Below, piece after piece: positions 21,770 through 33,575 of a stretch of DNA of 64,000 nucleotides (position 1 is its first letter; every line of letters begins with the position of its first letter). Source of the DNA: Tridacna crocea. Taxonomy: Eukaryota > Mollusca > Bivalvia > Cardiida > Cardiidae. The notes under the pieces were generated by a model. The model was not told where the DNA came from and ran no database searches. It was given only the letters and a program-made list of their open reading frames with translations. Location of the stretch: NCBI GenBank assembly GCA_943736015.1, contig OX031064.1, positions 40,909,361-40,973,360 on the forward strand. Reading direction: 5' to 3'. The translations under genes were made by a program, and so were the position numbers.

Positions 21770-22710
21770 AAACCTGTGTACGAAATGACCAAAGTGGGTA
21801 CGAAATAAATAACTAGTTTAAACATACATGTATTTATTTTCCCTCAGATTTACATGGAAATGGGATTGGGTCACAAGTTATAACAACTTAGAAATCGACC
21901 TTCCCCCTACAATATAATGAATTTACAAGTGTTCGCACAACTAATTATAATACACAAGAAAGAGAGAGAGAGGGACAGACAGACAGACAGTCAGAACGAC
22001 AGACAGACAGACACAGATTTTGTCCATTTGCTCAGCATAGTAAAACGGAAAGATCAGGGGATACGAAAGTATGCTTGTATCAAGTAAATCGGCCAGTTTG
22101 TTGAATATACTCCTGGACTGATACAAATAATTCTGAATTTTCTCAATCTGTTAGGGATGGTTTGCCAAAAAGATCATTTACATTCAGTGGATTAAGTACG
22201 TGCTGAATAGAATTAAAGAAATGCAGTCTTTGAATAACAAAAAGATTGCATCTGCACCTCTCAAATAGGAGCCAGAAAGTAGTTTTACAATCCGCCACTT
22301 CGTCTTCTAAACAGATAACAGCTGGAGTACCTCAGGGCTCGGTCCTAGGTCCGCTCCTTTTCCTGGTTTATGTTAATGACATTACTGACTCCTTACTAAG
22401 CTTAACTAGGCTATTTGCAGTCGATAGTTCCTTCTATTATTCAGCATCATCCATCAGTGATATCGAAGGTATAATAAACCATGACCTCAATCTAATATCT
22501 TCATGAGCAAAACAATGGCTCGTAACGTTTAATCCACAAATGACCGAAGCTATCCTTTTTCTCTTTGAAAAAAGTAGACTAACTACCTAAGCTAATATTC
22601 CATAAACAACTGGGTACGAAATGACCAAAATAGAAAGTATAGGTAGGAACGAAATGACCAAAATCGTACGAAATGACCTAGGTACGAAATTAACTAGGTA
22701 CGAAAGGACA
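21770..22710. repeat. GGTACGAAATGACC-type short repeat, interrupted
   Basis: Degenerate units of GGTACGAAATGACCAAA occur at 21775-21806 and 22611-22705. The intervening 800 bp is a LINE-A insertion. Before insertion this was probably one short tandem array. Confidence 0.55.
21807..22610 (-). mobile_element. LINE-A copy with inverted 5' segment
   Basis: Positions 21807-22255 are the LINE-A 3' end on the minus strand (AAACATATTTATTTTCCCTC at the tail, then the C-terminal coding end). From about 22256 the strand flips: 22256-22604 is LINE-A reverse transcriptase on the plus strand (QITAGVPQGSVLGPLLF and FAVDSSFYYS). The 12-base TGGGTACGAAAT flanks both sides (21795-21806 and 22611-22622). The switch point shares one or two bases with both segments. 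This is the expected product of twin priming. The catalytic FADD box reads FAVD here, so this copy's RT is dead. Confidence 0.75.
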
Positions 22711-23439
22711 AGAAACCTGTACAGCCTTGACCAATGGAAACAAGGCATTTATTTGGATGAGTCCATTTCTCACGAATAGCGAAAATAAAAGTAATAATTG
22801 GGCGGATTTTGTTATGTTATAAGTATTTACGGTACAAAAATAGTATCGTATTGTATATACTTCGTAGTTTAAGAATGAATTAAAAAGCCAGTTTAAGGCG
22901 AAGTAGAAAGATTCCTTGTTAACCATAACACCCCTATAAAAAAAGCAATTCCCATTGTCCATGTCCGAACTCGAAAAACTATTAAAAAGACAGTCGCGCG
23001 CTTCTGCTCGGCGACTAATAACTGTTAGAATTATCGCGATATTTTTATGGTGAAATTTTTTATTATCTAGATAGTATTTCCAGGAAACTTTGTTCACGAT
23101 AGTTCCTTCAAATTATCACAATACCTGTCTCGTATCTCTTGACAGAAATGTACCACCGTAGTGGAGATATGAATATATAATCAGCGTAAAATCTATGGTG
23201 ACGACTGACGAATATTTGTTGGATGTCTACTGTGCGCAATATTTCGATTAACATATCAAGGAATAAATATACGAACTGTAAAAATAGAATTAAAGGATAT
23301 GTGGATATGTGCTATTTTCCTCATCGACAACATAATTCAGCTCCAAGAACTGGGAAACTGGGGGGAGGGGGGCGGGGGTGTCAATGCATCTGCAAAAAAG
23401 TATCAGCCTGTGCAGTCCACTATTTCTACGCATTGCCTG
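22711..23439. other. No gene recognised
   Basis: A 135-codon minus-strand frame (22690-23097) lies in AT-rich sequence, has no recognisable motif, and is treated as chance. A GGGGGAGGGGGGCGGGGG run lies at about 23359-23377. Confidence 0.3.
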
Positions 23440-23624
23440 TAGGAGCCTTTGGAAAACATTGTGGCAAAAGGTGAAATTGCTCGTGACGAGTAATTTCACA
23501 TTCTGTCACAATATTTTCTAAACTATCAAAAGGTGTCATATACACATAAGAAACGGCTTCATCCTTGCTGTTATTTAGGGTCAGTTAGAGATACCGTAGA
23601 AATGCCTTATGGGGTAAAGGGTTA
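23440..23624. mobile_element. TTAA-type hairpin MITE, copy 7 (partial)
   Basis: The hairpin arms AAAACATTGTGGCAAAAGGT and ACATTCTGTCACAATATTTT surround GAAATTGCTCGTGACGAGTA. The right end is ATGGGGTAAAGGGTTAA. The left third of the element is not recognisable. Confidence 0.55.
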
Positions 23625-23772
23625 AAGTACTACACCTGGTCGGATCACCCAATCGGTAACTTGCGATGATTAAAAGCCAGAAATCGGGTGGTCTATTCCC
23701 CTCTAAATAGTATTAAGATATCGTTAAGACCCGAACAAATGAACAAAGAATTCTAACCTTCCAAAAACTTCA

Positions 23773-23828
23773 GACCAAAGCTGTCGATGCGCCATAAAAC
23801 AACATTCATTCATTCATTCATTCATTCA
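23773..23828 (+). mobile_element. 56-bp LINE-B tail insertion
   Basis: The sequence GACCAAAGCTGTCGATGCG, CCATAAAACAACATT and a (CATT)n run match the last 50-60 bp of LINE-B (61092-61142) with one substitution. It is bounded by TTCCAAAAACTTCA on both sides (23759-23772 and 23829-23842). It is therefore an independent, extremely 5'-truncated insertion and not a chance match. Confidence 0.8.
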
Positions 23829-23842
23829 TTCCAAAAACTTCA

Positions 23843-25384
23843 ACTTAGCCAGAAGAGATCACTCCTCGACACACCAGATAAGCGTAATGCAGTGTATCAG
23901 TCTTTAAAAAACGCCAAGATATTCCTTTCTACGAGGCCGTATGTTGTCAGTGTTCTCATCGATATCTGACATTGTTGATCTAACAACCGACAGCAAGCTC
24001 TGAGTGGTCTGATCTTGATCTACACTCACCAGAAAACTAAGCTTGCTGTTAGTAGAGTAGGCTTAAACTACATAATAGCCCTTTTTAACGCTGAACATAA
24101 TTGAATTGTCAAAAATGCGGTTAAATATTTACAGGTTTCTGTATTTGCAAATACTTTTATAAAAGTATTCTCGCACCTAAGATACTGTTGAAGTGTGTTT
24201 CAGTAGTACGTTTCGGCTTGTCAGATATTTAGTCTTGATATTTAAATGTAAAACCTACCGTTGAACGTTCGGTGAAATTACTTCTCCTAGTCCTTTGTAT
24301 TGTCATAGATTATTATATCTGATATCCTGGTTAAAGCCTTGAAAAAAGATAAATATGAAATATACCCCGGCCGTTCGCTTTGTTATGGATAAATGAAGTC
24401 TATAACCTTGCCCTGTATCGTTGTAATGGAACAGTTTAGTATATACCCTGGTCCATAGACAGATAATGGATAAATATCATTAAGCCTTAACCTGCTAAAT
24501 AAATGAAATGATTTTTTTTAAGCCAATAGTAAAACATCAAGTTTTACCATTTCTTTTTAGGGAAAATAATTATGTCCTTATCGGACAGTGTAGATCAAGG
24601 ATCCGATTGCACGTTCTGTGCAGCATAGCCAACTTTCACGGACATGCCTTATCAGCAGTCTCGCATATCAACAAATCGATGAAAAAAATCGATATCATAC
24701 GTAAAGGTCCGGGATTTTCCGGAGTTTGGCGAACTTACACCATGTATACAAGTAATCGATATTCAATAGCCTGCAGCGATAAAAGATATGAGAACGGTAA
24801 CATTACGTAACAGTGGCCTGCTTCAAATTCACAGTCCTTGCCTAGACGGTATATCTGTCCTGGCATTTTTTTTCTGATTTAACCTAACCTAAACCAGTGT
24901 GGCTCTTGAATATCAGTATCAGACTGCACATAATGCGCACCCTTATTAGACTCAACAGCATATTGGAACAACACCTCCTGATAAAGCGAAATTTTTCTTG
25001 AGAAAAGAACATTGAAATTGTTATGTTTCAGCATTATTTGTCGGTTTGTAATTCATTTATCCTCGGATTAAGGGTTAAGTTTTGATTCTCTGAGACATAA
25101 ACTGATCGGTCCTAAAACTGCTCTCGACAAATGCACTTTTTGTAGTCTGATCCTGAATTCTAATCCGTTCAAATGCACTTTTGCTGACATTGTAGATTTA
25201 TAACAGGCTGCACAAAACAAGCTGTCTGATCTTGGACCTGATCGATTCTATATGTCGAAAATTATTTTGGTTAGAAAAAAAAATCTTTGATATTCATGGC
25301 TAAATCATTAAGTTGAATTCAGCAGAAAATTCGGCGTTTTGAGAATATTAGTTTCACACTACAGTAATCTAACTGACCTGAGAG
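23843..25384. other. AT-rich DNA, recurrent GATC-rich motif only
   Basis: No gene is recognised. TCGGACAGTGTAGATCAAGG at 24581-24600 and ACATTGTAGATT at about 25189 are members of the motif that recurs at 13366, 28193, 30850 and 45365. The 100-codon frame at 24508-24810 crosses the motif and is probably not coding. Confidence 0.35.
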
Positions 25385-25565
25385 AAAAGGCTTTTGTAAA
25401 CTTTGCTGGGAAGGGAGAAAATTTTTTCCTGTTCCTAAAATGTTTTACCTTTTCAAAGACAGACATTATCATTTGAGTTGCATTTATTTTGTGGTCTGCC
25501 TATGTTTTTAACTTGGTGGTGTCCAAAATTTCGTCATTCGGTTTTTTTTTATGAGAAGATTTGCT
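25385..25565. mobile_element. TTAA-type hairpin MITE, copy 8 (eroded)
   Basis: AGAGAAAAGGCTTTTGTAAA, GGGAAGGGAGAAAATTTTTT and CCTAAAATGTTTTACC are a decayed form of the family hairpin. The right portion (TTGTGGTCTGCCTATG, AAATTTCGTCATTCGG) matches the family right end. Confidence 0.45.
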
Positions 25566-25760
25566 TTATGTGGCAGTTACATGACCTATCCGACCCTGAG
25601 AAAGAAAGACCAATCCGACCCTGAAAAAGCAAGCACGGACAGGAGAAAATACTTGTGGTGGGCAATTTCTCATTTTTCCTAGGAATCGTATATAACATGT
25701 TTTCTACGATTCCCACAGTGTTTTCTACCCTTTCGTTTCGTCGTTTAGTAAATAGCTAAT
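25566..25760. mobile_element. TTAA-type hairpin MITE, copy 9 (eroded)
   Basis: CCGACCCTGA is repeated twice at 25599-25625. It is followed by GGAGAAAATACTTGTGGTGG, a complementary CAATTTCTCATTTTTCCTA, and CACAGTGTTTTCTACCCTTT. It lies directly beside copy 8, so two family members are adjacent. Confidence 0.45.
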
Positions 25761-27099
25761 GGTTATATCTTGATTGGGTAAACTTTGTCTTTTGTGTGCA
25801 TGTGTGGTTTGATGGTTTTGATTTTTATAATTTCTGCTTTCTACGATTTTTAAAAGAAAAAAAGGTTGGGAAGGCGGAGAAATAAAACTGTTATAGCACA
25901 TAAAATAATTTCACCGGCTGCTCAGAACCATTAGAGTAAATTTTCATGGTTTTACGCAGACGAAAAGTTACAGATTCGACATATAAAAAAGCATCCATTC
26001 AAAGTTGGTTTTCATCGAACAAATAAAAGAAAATGGTACTGTGTCGCGCCGATTTGTATTTTGGCTTAATGAGGGATGTTGCATTTGCTTACAATGTCTA
26101 CTACTAACAATAAATGTATTAAATGTATTAAGATGTTTCCATTTTGAGTGAGTCTAAAAGCTGTTTAAGTATAAGTATTTCGGAACAACTTAGGTCTATC
26201 TATGCACTAAACTACAATTTTATACATAAAAGTATGTCCAAGCTATTACCGGTATTATCACACAAGTTTAAAAACCTGTAGATGTATTACATGTACTTAA
26301 GATTCTTTCTATTGCATCCGAAATGGGGGGAAAATGTGCTCGAGACTCAACAGAAAGTTACTAAAAGGTTCCTGTTGAAAGTAACAGATCAGCACTTGTG
26401 AACTGATCCGATGCTACACTCTAGCGCAGCTTACAAGCATGATAAAGATAAAAAGATATTTCTTCCTCTAAAAAAGTTATGTATGGAGTCATTTCAACTA
26501 ATCATCGGTAGAATTCACCAGCAAGCTGAGTTAAAAACCGGTTTCAAACCAAGATACATGTAGATCATTCTTAATACAAGGTTGATTACTACCTCTTGAA
26601 ATAATAAATAATGATTATGCAGCAGGTAACTTTTTAAGTTACTGGTAAAGGAGAAGTAGCTTGTATTATTCCCATTTCCGTGTACATGCATGGTCTATGT
26701 CATTTTTTTTTCCCATCTTTTATTCACTCATAGCGGTTATGCTTTTTGCAGGTTGCATCGTTTTAAAGATGGAAGAACCTCAATGTTTAGGCTAATTCTT
26801 CCAATGAACAATTAAAATATTAAAGATGTTAAAGGGGGGAGACATTTGAAAGAAGGGAGAAACTATTTGATTGATGTTAAAGAAAAGTTGTCAATTTTGA
26901 TCTAGTGTTGTCATTCTTTGAATGGTAAATACTCTTTGCAGGAGAAACCGATTTCGTGATGTAGACAATATTGTTTGAAAAGTAGAAGATAACTTGTAAA
27001 AAGATAATGCGCCTGTTTCCATATTTTATCCTAAACAATCAACAGCAGGGTCGTTAGATGCCGTATTTATACAGTAACAGGTTAAGCTTGTTATTTGAA
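25761..27099. other. No gene recognised
   Basis: AT-rich. No tandem repeat, inverted repeat or protein-like frame stands out. Confidence 0.35.
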
Positions 27100-27300
27100 T
27101 CTTTACCAAAAGACAAAATTTCAGACTTGTTCACAATGAAGTATTTATCTTAAGACAAATAAAGCATGGAAAAAGTGGAACTTATCTTTTATTGAGTTAA
27201 AAATAGTGTAAGAAAATGAGAAAATGTTGGCAACCAGCTTTAAAATCTTTTTCTTCAATGTTTTCAAGGCCTTCTATGTGATACGACAGATTAAAGACCT
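27100..27300 (-). mobile_element. TTAA-type hairpin MITE, copy 10 (eroded)
   Basis: The left end ATCTTTACCAAAAGACAAA, the hairpin pieces GTAAGAAAATGAGAAAATGT and AAATCTTTTTCTTCAATGTT, and the spacing between them fit the family in minus orientation. The right end is lost. Confidence 0.45.
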
Positions 27301-28310
27301 ATGTGAAAAAAGCAAGGAAACATGAGTTTGTGAGCTGTCGCCAGAAAAAAAAAATATAAGGCATTAATTTCTAAAAAGCTGAAAAGTTGAAAAAATTATC
27401 AAACGTACATTTTCTTATTTCATATGTCAATCTTAATCATTGTAAATGGAAATAATGTCATAAGTATTAAATTCTGGTCTTTTAGATAAATAGGATACAT
27501 AATAAAACATCTTAAGGATTCTGTCAGGATCAAACGGTATTCGATCTGAAAACAACCCGGGTATAAATTCCAGTTTATAATCATGTGGATACATGTATAT
27601 CATAAACATAGCAGGGGGTCCGTTTGTCAATGAAACATTACGTAACACAATAAAGATACCCGGCTGGCTTATCTAACAGTAAGACTCGGCCAGTATCGGC
27701 AAAGTCCGGCATAATCCGAACGTTCACGGAAAAAGAAAAAAATAGGATAGTGGCATTAAAAAACTGTAAAAAGGACCAAAAGTTTATTTTTTTAAACGCC
27801 TCAAAATTATACCATTTGAAAGAGAAATGAATAAAGTAACTCACTCCACTTGAGATAATTTTGACTTTTCAACACAAAGAAAGAAAATTAAACAAATATT
27901 ACAGTTTTTGACCTCGGAAAATGCGTTTTTCCTCTTTATTCTATATAAACCATACCTACAATTTTTAAGTTAAAAAAGGACCAAAAGTTTCTTTTTCGAA
28001 TTTTTTCAAACTAAGTTCATTTGAAAGAGAATAAATTGAATTTTCTTACCTCACTTGAGATAATTTTCAATTCTGAAAATTGATGAAGTTATAAGCGTTT
28101 ATTTACCTAGGCCCTTCATAATTCTATATAAAAAAATGCAGGTAAAATTGGCCGATATCGATTTTTCCATGTCCGCGAAAGTTGGCTATGTTTGATCTTG
28201 ATCTACACTGTCCGCGAAAGGTCAGTGAGTCGCGCTTAGTACAATAGTCTTCTAATGGAAAAATAGAATTTAAAACCTGGTCCATGACTTGGTAATGTAT
28301 AAATATAGTA
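27301..28310. other. No gene recognised
   Basis: Two loosely related stretches (about 27755-27870 and 27970-28080) share AAAAGGACCAAAAGTTT, CATTTGAAAGAGAA and CTTGAGATAATTTT, so a roughly 210-bp unit seems duplicated. A minus-strand GATCTTGATCTACACTGTCC lies at 28194-28213. Confidence 0.35.
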
Positions 28311-29651
28311 GGGATGGCAACGGTTAGTAAATTTGCTAACCGGTTAACCGTTCAATCTTTCGATCGGTTAACCGGTTAACCGAACGGCCATGTAAAAACA
28401 TTTAAGATGAAGGTACCTGCTCGATATGTCAACATTGACAACCGTTGCGTGAGTAATGCATTACCGTGATGTTTACTATTTCTGTACTTTAGAGCAAAAG
28501 ACGGCCAATCTATCGACGACCTCTCACCCTCTTAGCAATAAAATCATTTTTCCACAATGTTTTCTATAGAGGACTGGACATTATCAGGCCATTTCAGTGT
28601 TTCCACTATGCAAATTATTGCGTAAATCACCTAATAGAACTGAAATTCACGTAAAAAAAAGTTTGGTTTCACGTGAGAACTCACGTTTCAAAAAAAAAAT
28701 CTTTTTAACTTGTGTAAAATACCAGGATTTGAAGTTACTTGCTACCCATTGTGATAAATTATTGTCAAATAAGGTGGAAATTAAAACACGTGAAAAAATG
28801 TTCGATGCAAAAAACACGGAAACCCATGACAGAACAAAATGCTCCTTTCGACATTGTCCGATCAGAGTCACTTCAGATCGTCTTTTCAGCTTTTTCATGA
28901 TTTTAAGCAGTAAATTTCCATAGATTTATTAATAACAGACTTTAGTGCTGCATCGAAAGAAAAAACTAGTGGGATCACTGCTATTTACAACTTCAAAAAA
29001 ATCTACAAACAGAATCATACAGATGATGGTATGGTTATTGATCGTCAAACGAAGCGGCTATCGCTAAGTGATCGGGTGTTAGACATCGCCCAAACGACAG
29101 GTTTAAATTTTAGACTCTCCCAAATTCAAAGCCTCTGCACTGTACCATGATTTTCGAAGATACTTATCGAAGTGATAATAACGAAGAGAAACCACTATGC
29201 CTGCTTGAAAACAGATTGATTGATTTTATAAATTTCAATCCCTCTTACGCTGATTGGTCAATCCATGCATATATTTGATTAGGGGCGGGTACTTAATGAA
29301 ATAATCCAAGCAAATCAATTACGATAAGCCATTGCCTTTGATCCAAAGAGGACACGTGTTTGATTGTTTATTATCGGAGACTGGGGACTAATTAGCGAAT
29401 TAACAATGTTTAATATTGCACCGACATGTCAAACTGTATATCACACCTTCCTCGCATCTTGGCGACATGGGTGTGCGTATGATGCAGTTTTTGTTGTCAG
29501 AACCGGCAAAGGTAACTTTGTAATTTTTTTATTATAATGATTATTTTGGTAAACTTTTGATAATATAGGCCTATATTTGTTTCTGGTTAACCGGTTACCA
29601 ATTTTCTAACCGGTTAATCGGTCATTTGATCGGTTAACCGTTGGCATCCCC
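28311..29651. mobile_element. hAT-like non-autonomous DNA element
   Basis: The termini are GGGATGGCAACGGTTA on the left and, inverted on the right, CGGTTAACCGTTGGCATCCC. Both are followed inward by degenerate GGTTAACCGGTTAACC motifs. Flanking AATATAGT and AATATCTT might be a decayed 8-bp TSD, as hAT elements make. The 1.34-kb interior has no transposase; the 108-codon frame at 28597-28923 shows no hAT motif. Superfamily is inferred only from ends and TSD length. Confidence 0.55.
28690..28910 (+). repeat. Repeat Q, copy 1 (inside hAT-like element)
   Basis: About 215 bp here match 35155-35365 in opposite orientation, sharing AACCCATGACA, ACATTGTCCGATCAGAGTCA and TTTGTGTAAAAT-like blocks. Its presence in two otherwise unrelated places means it is a dispersed repeat of its own. 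Confidence 0.6.
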
Positions 29652-30194
29652 AATATCTTGGTCCATAGCTATGTGGAGGATTAATATAACTGATATCCCT
29701 TTGGACTGTTTTACGTAACTACTTACGTACAAACTTACGAACTGTTAGTAAAACGGTACTCGGTCCATAATCTAACTATAACTTATAATTTGGACTATCG
29801 CCTTGTAAGAGTTATATACGCTTTCGTTGGGGCGCAAAAACAAGAAGTTCCGATCAGAACTCGTGATATTTGATCGATTCTAATCAAGACCTGAAGCTGT
29901 TTCTCTTGTCTATAAGGTCCATTGATATTCCAGAAAGATAATACCTGACCACATAGACTATAGTAACAGTTACGAAGGAATTTCCTTACAACGAACCACA
30001 TTAAACGTCCTCGGCCTTTCAAGTACCACATTTGGACAGTTAAATGACGCCTACAATGCAATGTGCTGGTAATGATGATCAGAATACCTAAAATCATTGT
30101 TCGAACAGTCTAGATAAAAGATCAGACTATGCTATTTCGATGCAAACTACCCACAACTTCTATTTCTGGGCTAGAAATAATGTTCTACTGCAAT
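29652..30194. other. No gene recognised
   Basis: Unassigned AT-rich sequence. The minus-strand 100-codon frame (29795-30097) has no recognised motif. Confidence 0.3.
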
Positions 30195-30415
30195 TTAACC
30201 CTTTACCAAACAATTCGAGGGTTAACGACCATGGTGAAGAAGCCTCTTGAAAAAATGTGGGAAAAGGAGAAAATGATGGTAACCATCATCTCCTTTTTTC
30301 TCACTTTGTTTTCTTATCAAGGACAAATCTAAACATTTGTTTGACATTTGTCGTCTGAAAATGCTTCGAATTTTTGTCATTTGGTTCGAATTTTTGTCAT
30401 TTGGGTGAAAATTTC
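30195..30415 (+). mobile_element. TTAA-flanked hairpin MITE, copy 11
   Basis: It starts TTAACCCTTTACCAAACAAT and has the hairpin GGAAAAGGAGAAAATGATGG against CCATCATCTCCTTTTTTCTC. Near the right end TTCGAATTTTTGTCATTTGG occurs twice in a row (about 30367-30404), a local tandem duplication of the family end. The terminal TTAA on the right is mutated. Confidence 0.65.
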
Positions 30416-31837
30416 ATTAATATTTTTTGTTATAATCAAGCAGGAGACTTCGTGGATACAAGAGTAGACTAAACGTATTTTGCTTTTCAAAGTTTGATGT
30501 ACACAGTTTTATCCATGACGATGAAGGACACGAAGCAATAAGCAATGCTCTAGGATAGAGGGAAGGGGGTTTTCATCTCCATGATGCGATATAACCAGTA
30601 CATAATAATGTATCCATCAAACCCAGTTTGTTTAGTCCCAGAACATGCAGACTTCAAAAATGACCAATAGCAAAAATAATTGGATGTAGGTCAGTCTGAC
30701 TTTGACCGATACTGTTTGTACATGCATTAAACCCTTATTTCAAAGAGCATGACTCAAATACATAATCCCTAAATTCCTTATGGCTGCTGAACATGGTTCT
30801 ATTTGCTCTTGTGGCGGACATTGAAGACCAAAAACAAACTATACTGATTGTCTGATCTTTGATCTACACTTTCCTTTCCCGTAATGTTTTTTTTTTTTTA
30901 TCTGGCGAATAAGACATAAAAGTCTCGAAACTTGGTTTCAAAGTAATAAATGGAAATTTTCAATAAATTCATTCAGTAGATTAATGGTAAACATTTGCAC
31001 GCAGTTATCTTTCATGAGACGAAAGTATTAACTTATAGGCCTATTTTACTTTTATGATTAGACAAGCAACGAGCGAAACACCATCTTTCATATCTAATGA
31101 CTCGGAAGAATGGTTTGAATGTTTTTCTCTTTAGAAATTAATTGGAGAGGTCATCAGACCTCTCCAACAGTGTTGAGTTTAAAAGGCAGACTGCCTCAGA
31201 AATTGCTGTCTAAATCCAATCTTTGTAGGGGAATTGTTCCGATACACAGTCTGTTTCGTCATGATTTTATAAAGAAATCGAAGTCTAAAAACTGAAATAA
31301 GAAATAGACGTGGTTTGTTTCTATATCGCGAATTTCAACAAAATTGTAAGGATTTATTTGCATATTTCCTTTCCAACAATTTTAATTTTGTATTACAATC
31401 TTAAATCTAAACAAAAAGAAGAAAAAGAAAAAAAGAATTTCGTTAAAAATAGAAACGAACACAGCGGAAAAAATCACGTGACCTTAAAACGCGGAAAGAA
31501 GGTCATGTGACTTGACTTACATAAATTACAAGGACGGATGATACGGAATCCAGTTTTTGCCATCCACTTTGATGAATGCGTATTTACAACTGAACAGATT
31601 TCAACTAGATCTACCCGTTTATTGTCTTGCTTGTTTCTTTACATGTACCTAGATATATTTAACCTAAAAGCATAAAAAGTATTAGAAAATAATGATGTCG
31701 ACCTCTCCTGGCTTCTTTTTTAAAGAAGCCACTTGTTTTATTACAAGATACTATAGGACTAGACATGTAAAACTAATTACCGTGAAAAATACCCTTTACT
31801 TCAGTAATTAAAAAAATGAAAATCTCTTTAACAACGG
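30416..31837. other. No gene recognised
   Basis: AT-rich DNA with one copy of the recurrent motif (TTTGATCTACACTTTCC at about 30859). GGAGAGGTCATCAGACCTCTCC at 31144-31165 is a 22-bp perfect hairpin. Confidence 0.35.
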
Positions 31838-32043
31838 ATAAACTTTCAGACTCCTCAAAATTTAAAGTATTTCTAGACAATAGATATGATGACACTCAAA
31901 TGGTGGGATCTATCTTTGAAAGTGTAGGAAACATTGTCAGGGAAAGACAAAACATACGGTTCAGCATTTTCTCCTTTCCCATAATAATTTTCAAAAGCCT
32001 TTCTTAACATGGTTATTAAAATACTGGATTGTTTGGTGAAGGA
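31838..32043 (-). mobile_element. TTAA-type hairpin MITE, copy 12
   Basis: The segment has TTTCAGACTCCTCAAAATTT, GACACTCAAATGGTGG, GTAGGAAACATTGTCAGGGA and CAGCATTTTCTCCTTTCCCA in family order and ends GGATTGTTTGGTGAAGGA. The overlapping frames on both strands are incidental. Confidence 0.55.
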
Positions 32044-32410
32044 CGTATTTATTTCTATTTCATGCTTTCCGGTAGGATATCTAGAAATAGCAGTGAAAAT
32101 ATTTTTCGAACTTACACTGGTACCACCTGTGAAAATGTCATATTCTTGTTGCCTATAGATTAATTGTGCCTCACAACCAGATGAGTAAGTATTGAACAAA
32201 AAACAACACGTTTAACAACAACTCCGATCACAACCAGATAGAAATATAACGTCGTTTACCTTACATTTCTCGCTCTATACGTAATATCTTGTAATCTTGT
32301 AATGCCTTGCTATGCGGGAGAGGTACGCCACGAGGAATAACGGAAAAGAACTGTACTGGATTTTGATAAAGCTCCTCCCAGAAAGGGTTAAAAGCATGAT
32401 AACCAGACAA
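32044..32410. other. No gene recognised
   Basis: Nothing assignable apart from AAAGGGTTAA at about 32383, a possible MITE end. Confidence 0.25.
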
Positions 32411-32507
32411 TTTTTTTTTTCGGTGAAAGATCGAAATTTATTTCATCTCATGAAGACGATGTTGTCCACTCGGTGAAATAAATTTCGATATTTCACCGAA
32501 AAAAAAA
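32411..32507. repeat. Foldback, arms of about 33 bp
   Basis: TTTTTTTTCGGTGAAAGATC and its continuation CGAAATTTATTTCA are repeated as the reverse complement at 32475-32507 with one mismatch. A 22-26 base centre separates the arms. This may be a small MITE. AAAGGGTTAA strings at about 32383 and 32584 flank the region at a distance. Confidence 0.65.
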
Positions 32508-32639
32508 CAACAAACATCCTCTATATATCCAACAAAAGTAACAGCTTGTAAAAAGAGATTTACAAGGGAACTATGACGCAAAAAGGGTTAAATTCTTCAT
32601 TTTAGACATTTCACCAATTTTCGGGACCCCTAAAGTGAC

Positions 32640-32835
32640 ATGCCCGACTTTGTTATATGCAAATTTCTAAAATTTATTTCATTTTAACGAATTATTATTT
32701 CGTTTTTAGGAAAAATTATTTCATTTTTTCGAAATAATATTTTGCATTTACGAAATACTATTTCGGGTTTTTTTTTTTTTTTTTTTGCAAAATAATATTT
32801 CGTAAAAAAGAAATAATTGTACTAGTTTTTATATT
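32640..32835. repeat. Degenerate ATTATTTCG low-complexity repeat
   Basis: AAATTATTTCATTTT, GAAATAATATTT and ACGAAATACTATTTCG variants alternate in both orientations around a long T run (32769-32787). No gene. Confidence 0.5.
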
Positions 32836-32914
32836 CAAAAAGGTCACGTAGCCTTCAATTTAACACTGCTGTCATCATTATTCTTTCTATATCTAGGCAA
32901 AAACATAAATAACT

Positions 32915-33575
32915 GTGTTTTGTGAAAAGGATGCTTAATGTTTTTGAGAAAAGAATTGAACTATGTGAGCCGGTGTAATGCAGAGAAATGACTCTTCCTA
33001 CAAAATGACCCATGAGTCATTTCACTACGTAGAAGAATGACCCTGGTCATTATTCTATGTAAAGAAATGATCCCAGACCTGGGTCATTTCTCTACGTAGT
33101 AAAATGATCCATTGGTCAATTTGTAGCATCTTCGGGAGCTAAGGTTACGATCACTTTTCGAGATTCCTGCGATGCGCACTCTATTGGATGCTAGTTATCA
33201 CCCCCTTTACATCAAATTTCTATAAGACAATGAGATATCGTTTAACAAACCGCTTACGAATATACATGAAGCGATAAGCAGATATCCACGTGGGTTTCCA
33301 TTTTTACCTTCTATTCGAAAGGTAGCGACCTTATTCTATTTACGAGCGATTTCATTCATTGCAGTTAGAGCTGGAAGCATCCAATGAAAAAGCGTATCGG
33401 TGGAATGTAAAGATCAAGCTCGATCCGCCAAGTGTAGATTAGCGCAGTGTATCGTCAGCCTTGGCTTGCGAAGATGATTTATAGGGGAGGGTAATTTCTC
33501 TGCATTACACCGGCGGAGTCCGCACAGGCTGACATGGACCGAAACTTTTCGATATCTTCCAATTTTCTGCATGTC
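32915..33575 (+). repeat. Repeat R, copy 3 (split)
   Basis: GTGTTTTGTGAAAAGGATGC at 32919 and the block GGACCGAAACTTTTCGATAT, CAATTTTCTGCATGTC at 33536-33573 are the two halves of repeat R. They are separated by the 544-bp element at 32970-33513. A further partial R-like stretch lies at about 33740-33830. Confidence 0.5.
32970..33513. mobile_element. 544-bp TIR element nested in repeat R
   Basis: The 20-base CCGGTGTAATGCAGAGAAAT at 32970-32989 is repeated exactly in inverse at 33494-33513. The left third carries a run of alternating ATGACCC and GGGTCAT motifs (33007-33120). No transposase. The superfamily is unknown. Confidence 0.75.

Noticed and set aside
22690-23097. 135-codon minus-strand frame as a membrane protein
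   Set aside because: Its hydrophobicity reflects AT-rich codons; there is no signal, domain or family match that I can recognise.
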